DNA from: CAVPNY01 sp963706905
GTDB lineage: Bacteria; Chloroflexota; Anaerolineae; Anaerolineales; UBA4823
DNA length: 64,000 bases
Direction of reading: 5' to 3'
Assembly: GCA_963706905.1 (NCBI GenBank)
Contig: CAVPNY010000015.1
Location: 62,001 to 126,000, forward strand
Positions within the stretch are counted from its first letter, which is position 1; every line of letters begins with the position of its first letter. A model generated the notes under the pieces. That model saw only the letters and a list, made by a program, of their open reading frames with translations, was not told the DNA's origin and ran no database searches. Shown here one piece after another: positions 26,071-34,828 of this stretch. The translations under genes and the position numbers were made by a program.

Positions 26071-28758
26071 GCGGGGATAGAATAACTGGCTGAGACGCTA
26101 GTGGTTTGTTCGTCTGTGTACATCTCTGAGAGCAAGAGCTTGATGGCTGCTTTGTCCAGCGGTTTATAGATCAGGTAGCCCTGACCAAACTTGCATTCCA
26201 GGCCTTTTAATTCATCAAGCTGAGCATTGGTCTCAATGCCTTCGGCAATCACGTCCACCCCCAGGCGATGGGTCAGGTTGACAATCGCCTGAATGATTTT
26301 CATCTGGTTCCCGTCTTTATCCATCTGGTTTACGAAGGACTGGTCGATCTTCAGCGCGTCGATCGGATATTTGGTAAGGTAGCTCAATGATGAATACCCC
26401 ACGCCAAAATCATCGATCTGGATCTGGACACCCATCGCCTTGAGCTTCTCAAAAGCCAGGGTTGAGTGATGGTTGTTTTCAATGATCGAGTTCTCCGTCA
26501 ATTCGATCTTCAAACAGGAGGGCTCCAGACCTGTCTGGCGTAAAGTATTTTCCAGGAAGGGGAAGATGTCCGGTTGGCTGATATGTTTCCCGGAAAGGTT
26601 GATGCTCATCGTCAATGAATTCGTCTGAGGGATTTGATCTTGCCATTCTCGCATCTGCCTGCAAGCCTCCCTGATGACCCAGCGATCGATGGGGATGATC
26701 AAGCCGCTCTCCTCAGCTACAGGCATAAACTCGCCTGGTGAGAGCAGCCCTCGCGAAGGATGCCTCCAGCGTAAAAGCGCTTCGAAGCCGGTAATCTTGC
26801 CTTCATCTAGGAGAACGATCGGCTGGTAATACACCTCAAGCTCTTTGTGTTCCAGTCCCTGGCGCAATTCGGTCTCCAGTGTCAGGCGATCAATCACCCG
26901 TTCCCGCATGGGAGGTTCGAAGATTTCGTGGCGCGCTTTCCCCTTGGATTTGGCATAGTACATGGCGATATCGGCGTCGCGCAACACATGCTCTGGCTGG
27001 TTGTAACCAATCGTGCTGAGCACGATGCCGATGCTGGCTGTGATTAAAATCTCGTGGTCGGAGATGCGCAGCGGGGTGGTGAGCTCCTTTTGAATCCAGT
27101 TTGCCACCCGGACAGCGGCGTTCAGATCTTTTATATCATCCAGTAGAATGACGAACTCATCGCCACCCAGGCGGGCTACAGTGTCCATGCTACGCAGTCC
27201 CTTCGCAAGCAATTGGGAGACAGCAATAATCAGTTGGTCTCCGATAGAGTGCCCCAGGCTGTCGTTGACGTCTTTGAAGCGATCCAAGTCCAGAAATAAC
27301 ACTGCGAAGGTATAGTCTTTGCGCCGCTTAGAGCGTTCCACTGCCAGGCTGAGCCGGTCAATAAATAGAGCCCGATTGGGTAAATTGGTCAGGGCATCAT
27401 GAAAAGCATCATAGCGTAATTTATCAGCAGTAATTTTTCGCAGGGTGATATCAGTTAATGACCCTGCCATGCGATTGGTGAAAGCTTCTTTTTCCTGGAC
27501 AGCCATACCCCGCGCTAACATCCATAAATAAGTACCATCTTTGTGGAGCATCCGAAATTCTTTTTCGAAATGGGAGGTTACTCCACTCGTATGAGATGAT
27601 ATATCCAGGCGCAGGCTTTCTAAATCTTCTGGGTGAACCCGGTCAAACCATTCTGACAGGGTATTTCCGATTTCGTTTTCTTCATATCCCAGCATGGCTT
27701 TCCAGCGTGAAGAGAGGTAGATCTGATTGGTGGTCAGATCCCAATCCCAGATACCATCGTTTGCGCCGCGCGCCGCCAGCTCGTAACGGCGTTCACTTTC
27801 GCGCAATGCTTGCTCAGTCCGCTTGCGCTCGCGCAATTCCGAGTGGGCTTGTTCGAACAGGTTAGCATTCTCAATAGCGACCGCGGCATAATCAGCCAGG
27901 GAGAGCAAGATGTTCTCATCAGCCTCGCTGAACTCTCGCCGGCTGATCTGGTTATCCACCGAAAGTACACCAAAGACCCGTCCGCGGGATATCAACGGGA
28001 CGTGCAGCAGACTGTGAACCAGGAAACCGGTGCTCACTTTGAGGGATTGGTCGATGGATTTGGTCATGGTGCGGATCGGTCGGCGCGTTTGCAAGACTTT
28101 CCCAACCAGGGAATCGTTAACAGGTAACCGCAGGGTTTTGCTTTTTTCCTCATCAATATTCTTGACAGCACGCAGATAAAGCTGGTTGCTGGGATTATCC
28201 AGCAAAGCCAGGAAACCTTCTTCTGCATGAGTCAGGTGCACGCCCGCCTCGACAATACGCTTCAGCACCTCATCCAGGTTCAGAGAAGATGTGACACTCT
28301 GCCCAACTTTGGAGAGCACTTTTAACCACGTCACCTGTTCCTTCAAGCGATTGGTAAGTAATTCTTTCTCCTGGATCAGGCGGGTTTCGTTTAAGGCGCG
28401 GGAAATGGCTGCATTCAGGCTTTCGGCGTCAACTGGCTTGGTAAGATAGTCTTGTACACCCAGCCTGAAGGCGTCTACGGCGATTTCCAGCGATCCGTGT
28501 GCCGTGAATAGGATGGTGGGGATTTTACGGCCTTCTTTAGCTAGCTGGCGAAGCAGATCCAGACCAGTGAAATCGGGCAGCTGCATATCCAGCAACATCA
28601 AGGAAACCGGATTTGAACGTAGCAATTCCGAGCCCGGCTTTACCGGTATGCGCGCTTAAGGTTTTGTATCCCAGGCTGGGGAGCAGTTCCCGGACTAAGA
28701 AATTTGCTATTTGCAGATTATCATCTACGACAAGAATAGTCTCTTGGTTCGTTCTCAT
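26052..28758 (-). CDS. Response regulator with GAF, PAS, GGDEF and EAL domains, frameshifted
   Basis: Order: receiver (ILVVDDN, LMLLDMQLPDFTG with the phospho-acceptor Asp, TAHG, KP), GAF (~140-275), PAS with PAC (RRYELAARGANDGIWDWD to GSLTDITLRK), GGDEF and EAL. RLGGDEF is intact and RSMD five residues before it fits the inhibitory I-site; EALLRWRH and DDFGVGYSS show a complete EAL. So both c-di-GMP synthesis and hydrolysis are possible. Within the receiver a +1 shift occurs near 28628-28629 (extra C in the plus sequence): before it SAHTGKAGL, after it ELLRSNPVSLMLLD. The start MRTNQETILVVDD at 28758 is preferred; a longer start reaches 28818. No partner kinase is adjacent. Confidence 0.85.
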
Positions 28759-29023
28759 TTTCGTAAAGACTAAATCCCACCAATGGTGTGCTTCCCGCTG
28801 AAAGAAGTTGAATATCACATCAACTAATGCAACGGTCAGCTTGAAGGTGATTGACCATATTTAGGCCGATTGTAGTTAAGTTACTAATGGCCAATCACTC
28901 AATACTTGATGATCATTATAACGGGTTAGGGAAGCAGGGGATACTGTCTCCCCTTAACGTTTTTGTCAGGTCTTGCGAACAGGGTTGCAAGGTTGCTATT
29001 GAATTATCTATCAGTTGGTTGTA

Positions 29024-30706
29024 TTAAGGCTGGCGAGCGATAACGTCGTCGAACAGGATGTTTGTCCCTGGCACGCTCAATGAGGCTGCGATCAGGCCGA
29101 TGTCCCCCATACTAAAGTCGTTATCCTGAACTTGCGCTAATTCGGCATTATTAACCATCAGAGTCAAGGTGTTGTGGATGCAATCCGCCTGAATGTGGTT
29201 GCGGGTTTTGCCTTGGTGGATAGCCTGGCTGAACCCTTGACCGGCGTCACTGATAGTTTCATATTCACCATCTTTGTACTTACCTATGTTGTAATAACCG
29301 TCGCTGCTGATCAGGAAAACATAAAAGTTATTTTCATCCTGGTACCGACAGATTACCCCAAAGAAATTATCGTCCGCACCGCCCAGTTTATCCGCAGCGA
29401 CCTCTAATACTAACATCGCCAAACTCCTGCCCTGCGAGAGCCCAATAGGAAGTGTCTGGCTGGTCGACTATGATGCGGTATCCGCCAGCGTCATAACCTG
29501 TCTGGCTATTGGCTCCGTTGCTGCTTTCCCAGCCACCGCTTGAATCAGAGAAATTGTCCCGAAAATCTGCTGAGCTCACGATGGGCGAAGGGGCGGCTGC
29601 TGGAATGGTTGGTTGCTCGATCGGCGCGGTTGGCAAAGTTAATGGGGTGGTCGCTTGCGGATCAGGAGAGTTTAGAAAAAATTTGCCGCCGGCTAGAATT
29701 AATCCCGCTACTCCGCATAGTCCGACAACTGCGATCAACCCGGCTACGATCCAGATCCAGCCCGGCGTGTTCTTCTTTGGGGCTGAGATAGATGCGCCAC
29801 CGGGACCGGTTTCACTCATGCCCACCGCGGGTGTCTGCGCCCTGGACGGGGGCGTTGCCGGGCTGACCTCAAGCCTTTTGTCTGCAATTGGCACCCGGTG
29901 CGAGATCTCTCCCAGGCTTTGCGCCATCTCTTCCATACTGGTATAGCGCTGCTGGCGGTCCTTTGCCATCGCCCGGTCGATGATGTTCTGAGTTTCACTG
30001 GGAAGTTCGGGACGCACTGCGCTAAGTCGCGGCACTGGATCGCTGACGTGTTTTAGCATTACCCCCATCGGAGTGGTGGATTGATAGGGCTGCTTGCCCG
30101 AGAGTAGCTCGAACAGGATTGCACCCAGTGCATAGATATCACTGCGCCCATCCAGCTCAACGTCTCCCCGGGCTTGCTCAGGGCTCATGTAAGCTGGTGT
30201 ACCGACTATCGAGCTGCCGGTCAGCCCGCTGGTTGATTCGGCCATGCGGGCGATGCCAAAATCGGTCAAAAAAGCATCGCCATAGCGGTCAAACAAAATA
30301 TTGGAGGGTTTTAGGTCGCGATGAATGATACCGCGCCGGTGAACTTCATCGAGAGCGGGCGCCAGGCGAGTGAATATTTGGGCGACCTCTGAAAGAGTGA
30401 GAGGACCTTTTTTAAGCGGTCGGAGAGGGTCCCGCCTGACATCAGGCGCATCACCAGGTAGACTTGCCCGTCATCCTCGCCATAATCATAAACCGGGACG
30501 ATCGCGGGGTGCTCAATGGAAGCGATAATCTGAGCTTCCCGCTCGAAGCGGGCCCGGAAGTTGGGATCGTGAAGGAACTGGGGCGGCAGGATTTTTATGG
30601 CAACATCGCGTTTGAACCGCGGATCGTGGGCTTGATAGACAGTTGCCATTCCACCCCGGCCGATCTCTGCTGTGATGATGTACCGGCCAATCTGTTGCAG
30701 AACCAT
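29024..30706 (-). CDS. Membrane Ser/Thr protein kinase with extracellular jelly-roll-like domain, two frameshifts
   Basis: N-terminal Hanks-type kinase: glycine loop GRGGMATVYQAHD, catalytic Lys in VAIKIL, HRDLKPSN, DFGIAR and GTPAYMSPEQ. After a Pro/Thr juxtamembrane part comes one membrane helix (WIWIVAGLIAVVGLCGVAG). The outside region (DNFSDSSGGWESS, DNFFGVICRYQDENNFY, GDIGLIAAS) resembles the concanavalin/LamG-like DUF1080 type common in Chloroflexota kinases. A -1 shift lies at the T6 run 30408-30413 (KK then GPLTLSEVAQIF restored by one more T), and a +1 shift near 29406-29413 (FGDVS then LEVAADKLGG). With both corrected it is ~560 residues. Start ATG 30706 (MVLQQIGRYIITAEIG). Confidence 0.8.
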
Positions 30707-30885
30707 ATTGCACTAATATACACCGAAATCATGCTGGATGCAATCGTATCGCAGAAGGTTTGCCAGGTTGTTTGTGTATACCAAATCTCGGGAGTACTTT
30801 TCTTGTCGGGATTGGGTAGAATAAAAAACACCTTCAAGGATAATTAACATTACAAATAATAATATTGATTATATTAATAATATAC

Positions 30886-30913
30886 TTGACTTATTATGAA
30901 TATCCGGTATAAT
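30886..30913 (+). promoter_or_regulatory. Strong sigma-70-type promoter of the MFS pair
   Basis: TTGACT (30886-30891), 16-nt spacer, TATAAT (30908-30913). The ~40 nt upstream are almost pure A/T with runs such as AATAATATT, like an UP element or operator. Predicted transcript start near 30920, with GGAGGTG before the ATG at 30961. Confidence 0.7.
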
Positions 30914-30960
30914 ATTTTTTATTCTAACTGAGCTGCATGCCTTTGATTACGGAGGTGAAA

Positions 30961-32292
30961 ATGCACACCGATGCAACGGTGGAAAGCGACAAGAAATCGA
31001 AATGGGCCTTGCCCTTTTTTACAGTCTGGACAGGGCAGGCTTTCTCAATCTTCGGCAGTCAGCTGGTGCATTTTGCTTTAATCTGGTGGTTGACAATAAC
31101 GACCGGATCGGGGACGGTTTTGGCGACGGCAACGATTGTTGGAATCTTGCCTCAAATCATCCTCGGCCCTCTGGCGGGAGCAATAGTCGACCGGGGCAAC
31201 CGCCGGGCAATTATGATGCTGGCCGACGCCCTGGTGGCGTCTGCAACAGCCGTATTAGCATTCCTGTTTTTTATGGATACAGTCCAGACCTGGCAGGTAT
31301 ATCTGGTTCTGTTTGTCAGGGCCGTTGCTGGCAGCTTTCACTGGCCGGCCATGGCAGCCTCTACCTCTCTCATGGTGCCACAGGAGCACCTGTCCCGCAT
31401 CCAGGGAGCTAATCAAACTCTAAATGGCGGCTTGAGCATTATCACTGCGCCCCTGGCGGCGCTGCTTTTGGACCGTATTCCCCTTCAGTACATTTTGGGA
31501 ATCGATATTGGGACTGCATTGTTGGCGATCTTACCGCTTTTCTTCATCCAGATCCCCCAACCACCGGAGTCTCGGATCGAACAAGGCGCTGACACTGTCA
31601 AACCATCCCTATGGGCGGATATGCTCGCCGGTTTCCGATATGTCGGAAAATGGCCCGGGCTGTTGCTGATCTTGATCATGGCCACGTTAATCAATTTTGT
31701 ACTCAGTCCGGCTTTTTCTCTCATGCCATTATTGGTTAAGGAAGAATTTGGCGGCGGGGCGATGCAACTGGCCTGGGTGGAGTCTGCCGGAGGGATTGGA
31801 ATTATTCTCGGAGGGCTGTTGCTGAGTATTTGGGGCGGCTTCAAGCGGCGTATCCTAACTTCCCTGCTAGGGTTGGTAGGAATTGGAATCGGCGCATTGC
31901 TGATCGGATTCTCCCCATCTTCGTCGCTATATTTGGTAGTGATCGCCATGTTCTTTGTCGGCTTTATGATGCCGATCACTAATGGCCCGATTTTCGCGGT
32001 TTTGCAAGCGGTGGTGGCACCAGATATGCAAGGGAGAGTGTTCACCCTGGTTGGAAGCCTGTCGGCTGCAATGTCGCCTTTGGGGCTGGCTATAGCAGGA
32101 CCCCTTTCGGATATAGTAGGCGTACGGGCATGGTTTGTCGCGGCTGGGATTGTATCGGGCTGTGTGGGTCTGGTGAGTTTCCTAATTCCAGCCATTGTCC
32201 ATGTTGAAGATCGAGCAGCGGTCCCTGGCTTGGATGAGGCGGGTGTGCCAGCCAATCCACTCCTTGTTGGGCAAGATATTGAGGCTGGTTGA
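30961..32292 (+). CDS. MFS exporter, DHA3 family (first of pair)
   Basis: About 443 residues, 12 predicted helices. N-terminal FFTVWTGQAFSIFGSQLVHFALIWWLT and the loop GAIVDRGNRRAIMMLAD (MFS motif A-like) fit the DHA3/MefA-EntS group of drug and macrolide exporters. ATG at 30961 has GGAGGTG at optimal distance, so the in-frame TTG/GTG-type starts upstream are unlikely. It is followed after 28 nt by a second member of the same family. Divergent from the Ser/Thr kinase across an AT-rich region. Substrate unknown. Confidence 0.85.
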   Translation: MHTDATVESDKKSKWALPFFTVWTGQAFSIFGSQLVHFALIWWLTITTGSGTVLATATIVGILPQIILGPLAGAIVDRGNRRAIMMLADALVASATAVLAFLFFMDTVQTWQVYLVLFVRAVAGSFHWPAMAASTSLMVPQEHLSRIQGANQTLNGGLSIITAPLAALLLDRIPLQYILGIDIGTALLAILPLFFIQIPQPPESRIEQGADTVKPSLWADMLAGFRYVGKWPGLLLILIMATLINFVLSPAFSLMPLLVKEEFGGGAMQLAWVESAGGIGIILGGLLLSIWGGFKRRILTSLLGLVGIGIGALLIGFSPSSSLYLVVIAMFFVGFMMPITNGPIFAVLQAVVAPDMQGRVFTLVGSLSAAMSPLGLAIAGPLSDIVGVRAWFVAAGIVSGCVGLVSFLIPAIVHVEDRAAVPGLDEAGVPANPLLVGQDIEAG

Positions 32293-32320
32293 TCACAGAA
32301 TTCCGTTATAACTGGACGCA

Positions 32321-33703
32321 ATGAAAAATCAATCCTTCTCACAGGGAATGCGTACCTTCTCGGTAATCTGGCTTGGGCAACTGGTGTCGACCCTTGGATC
32401 CGGGTTGACCGGCTTTGCCCTTGGAGTGTGGATTTACCAGCAAACTCACTCAACTGTACTGTTCTCCCTTAACCTTCTGGCTTTTGCTGTGCCAAACTTG
32501 CTGGTATCACCAATCGCTGGCGCCCTGGTCGATCGTTGGGATCGCCGGTGGGTGATGGTTATGAGTGACACCGGAGCCGGGCTGTGCACACTGGCGGTCG
32601 CATACTTGTTTACCAGTGGAAACTTACAGGTCTGGCAAGTGATCGCCTTGACAGCTTTGAGTGCCGCTTTCAGCACATTCCAGTGGCCAGCTTACTCGGC
32701 AGCTACATCATTGCTGGTTCCCAAGGAGCATCTCGGAAGGGCGGGTGGCATGGTGCAGATCGGTGAGGCTATCTCACATTTGATCTCACCGGCTCTCGCT
32801 GGGGCTTTGTTTGTCACGATTGGCCTGCAAGGTGTGGTGCTGGTGGATTTTGCTACATACACCTTCGCTATATTGACATTGTTGTTTGTGCGTATTCCTC
32901 GACCGAAGGCTTCTGCAGAAGGCCAGGCAGGCAAGGGTTCCCTTTGGAAAGAGGCAGGTTTTGGTTGGACGTACATTGTTTCTCGGGCGGGTCTGTTCGG
33001 TTTACTGATGTATTTTGCCGCAACCAATTTTTTGTCCGGGCTGATTGAACCGTTACTGGCACCTTTAATCCTGGATATGACTTCCGCTGATATGCTTGGC
33101 TATCTGGCTTCAATCGTTGGGCTTGGGATGTTGGCTGGTACTCTGGTGATGAGTGCCTGGGGCGGACCCAAGCGCCGCATCCGAGGCGTGTTAGGTCTCT
33201 CATTGGTGGCGGGAGTATTCCTGACATTGCTGGGGTTGAGGCCTTCCCTGCCTCTCATGGCCATCGCGGGATTTGGCATGATGTTTGCCATGCCGATCAT
33301 TAATGCTTCCAGCCAGGCGATCTGGCAGAGCAAAGTTGCTCTGGATGTGCAGGGTCGCGTTTTCTCAGTGCGCAGGATGATTGCCTGGTCAACCTTGCCG
33401 CTTGCATATATTGTGGCTGGCCCACTCGCGGATAGGGTCTTCAAACCATTGCTGGTAGAAGGCGGCCCTCTGACCGGCAGCCTGGGACAGATCTTAGGCG
33501 TTGGACCCGGGCGAGGAGTGGGCCTAATGTTCGTGGTGATTGGTTTCTTGTCTATCTTGGTCACGTTCTTTGCTTATATGAACCCACATTTGCGCAATGT
33601 AGAGGATGAGCTCCCCGACGCAGTCCAGCAACCAGACGAACATGCCGCGCAAGACAGCAACCAAATGGAAACACCGCCAGTGATTATTTCTGCGGTAGAT
33701 TAA
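32321..33703 (+). CDS. MFS exporter, DHA3 family (second of pair)
   Basis: 460 residues, 12 predicted helices, same family as the preceding gene: TFSVIWLGQLVSTLGSGLTGFALGVWIYQ, GALVDRWDRRWVMVMSD (motif A) and DVQGRVFSVRRMIAW. The hydrophilic C-terminus is acidic (~35 residues). No Shine-Dalgarno precedes ATG 32321; a TATAAC ends 8 nt before it, so it may have its own short-leader promoter besides read-through. The two may act separately or as a pair; the sequence does not decide. Confidence 0.85.
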   Translation: MKNQSFSQGMRTFSVIWLGQLVSTLGSGLTGFALGVWIYQQTHSTVLFSLNLLAFAVPNLLVSPIAGALVDRWDRRWVMVMSDTGAGLCTLAVAYLFTSGNLQVWQVIALTALSAAFSTFQWPAYSAATSLLVPKEHLGRAGGMVQIGEAISHLISPALAGALFVTIGLQGVVLVDFATYTFAILTLLFVRIPRPKASAEGQAGKGSLWKEAGFGWTYIVSRAGLFGLLMYFAATNFLSGLIEPLLAPLILDMTSADMLGYLASIVGLGMLAGTLVMSAWGGPKRRIRGVLGLSLVAGVFLTLLGLRPSLPLMAIAGFGMMFAMPIINASSQAIWQSKVALDVQGRVFSVRRMIAWSTLPLAYIVAGPLADRVFKPLLVEGGPLTGSLGQILGVGPGRGVGLMFVVIGFLSILVTFFAYMNPHLRNVEDELPDAVQQPDEHAAQDSNQMETPPVIISAVD

Positions 33704-33841
33704 CAGGCAGATTCCAGGATGCACCAACCGCTGGTATAAGCGTTGAGTTTGTCATGCAGAGAGGGGACTGACGATATGAGCTGTACTGAGTGGGAAATGC
33801 GCAGGAAGTGAATTCCGGTGAATCCTTATCGAGATTCTACA

Positions 33842-33850
33842 TGATATAAT
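33842..33850 (+). promoter_or_regulatory. Extended -10 promoter of the DsbA-like gene
   Basis: TGATATAAT ends 7 nt before ATG 33858 and no Shine-Dalgarno is present. Predicted leaderless transcript. Confidence 0.55.
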
Positions 33851-33857
33851 TTCACGC

Positions 33858-34667
33858 ATGACTGATGAAACGCCTTTAGAAACTTCCTCTGAAGAACAAC
33901 CAATATCCTCCGAGAAAAAAACGGCCAATGGTGAGATCACCATTACATTCCGGCGATGGCATCTTTACGCCATAGTAATGCCGCTGGTCTTCGGATTGGG
34001 ATTGGGAATCGGCTATATGGTCTGGGGCCGCTTGCCGGCTGGCGCCGCCAGTGAAACGGTCGCCCAAGCACCTTCTGAGCCAGCCGCCGCCCAGGCCTCA
34101 CCCCAGGCATCTCCTGAAACAACTCAACAGATCGTACGCTATGATGTGCCGGTGGATGATGATCCATCCATTGGACCTGATGATGCGCCGATCACGATTG
34201 TTGAGTTTAGCGACTACGAATGCCCCTATTGCCGGAGTTGGCACAACGATGTTTTTGCCAGATTGCAAGAAGAGTATCCACAACAGGTGCGTCTGGTTTA
34301 CCGCGACTTCCCTTTATCGAGTATCCACGCCAATGCAGTTCCTGCTGCCGAAGCGGCGAACTGCGCCAATGAACAGGATAAATTCTGGCCCTTCCATGAA
34401 AATTTATTCAGTATGGAGCTGGGATTGAGTGATGAAGCCTATCAGGAGTATGCTTCTCGCCTGGGAATGAACGTGCAAGCCTTCCTTGAGTGCATGGAAA
34501 GCGACCGCTACCAGACAGAAGTCCAGGCAGACTACCAGTTTGCCTCTGATCTGGGTGTGCGCTCCACGCCGACCTTCTTCATCAACGGAATCGCAGTTGT
34601 CGGCGCCCAACCTTTTGATGTCTTCAAGCAAGTCATTGACAAAGAACTTGCGGGTGAGATCCCATAA
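33858..34667 (+). CDS. Membrane-anchored DsbA-like thiol-disulfide oxidoreductase
   Basis: 269 residues. A cytosolic acidic N-terminus (~35 residues) is followed by one membrane helix (LYAIVMPLVFGLGLGIGYMVW), an Ala/Pro/Gln linker and a thioredoxin-fold DsbA domain with active site CPYC (C122-C125) in VEFSDYECPYCRSW. The cis-Pro loop is VRSTPTFFING. Such proteins introduce or exchange disulfides in exported proteins; the C-terminal position places the domain outside the membrane. Single gene between its own promoter and a strong terminator. Confidence 0.9.
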   Translation: MTDETPLETSSEEQPISSEKKTANGEITITFRRWHLYAIVMPLVFGLGLGIGYMVWGRLPAGAASETVAQAPSEPAAAQASPQASPETTQQIVRYDVPVDDDPSIGPDDAPITIVEFSDYECPYCRSWHNDVFARLQEEYPQQVRLVYRDFPLSSIHANAVPAAEAANCANEQDKFWPFHENLFSMELGLSDEAYQEYASRLGMNVQAFLECMESDRYQTEVQADYQFASDLGVRSTPTFFINGIAVVGAQPFDVFKQVIDKELAGEIP

Positions 34668-34699
34668 CCTGTAAGAATATTCTCGAACGATTTTCCACG

Positions 34700-34749
34700 A
34701 AAACCAGGGGATTTTGGTGATGAGCGATCAGCCAGAATCCCCTGGTTTT
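34700..34749 (+). terminator. Rho-independent terminator
   Basis: Perfect 14-bp inverted repeat AAAACCAGGGGATT / AATCCCCTGGTTTT with a 22-nt loop and T-rich end (TTTTGTCTT). Terminates the DsbA-like transcript; its right arm touches the -35 of the glycyl-tRNA synthetase promoter. Confidence 0.75.
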
Positions 34750-34775
34750 GTCTTAAGTTCAATTAAGATTATAAT
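34748..34775 (+). promoter_or_regulatory. Promoter of the glycyl-tRNA synthetase gene
   Basis: TTGTCT (34748-34753), 16-nt spacer, TATAAT (34770-34775). Start near 34782, leaving a ~47-nt leader with no T-box. Confidence 0.55.
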
Positions 34776-34828
34776 GTGCCAGTCCTTTAGTAATCATCCT
34801 CAATCTAGAATGTGACCCCTGAACATCT

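Noticed and set aside
28936..28954. Hairpin AGGGGA/TCCCCT followed by TTTTT on the plus strand
   Set aside because: Terminator-like in the plus direction, but both flanking genes are on the minus strand, so it has no transcript to end.
31485..32453. 322-codon open frame on the minus strand
   Set aside because: Antisense to the first MFS exporter, with Pro/Ile/Thr-rich composition typical of a shadow frame and no ribosome site.
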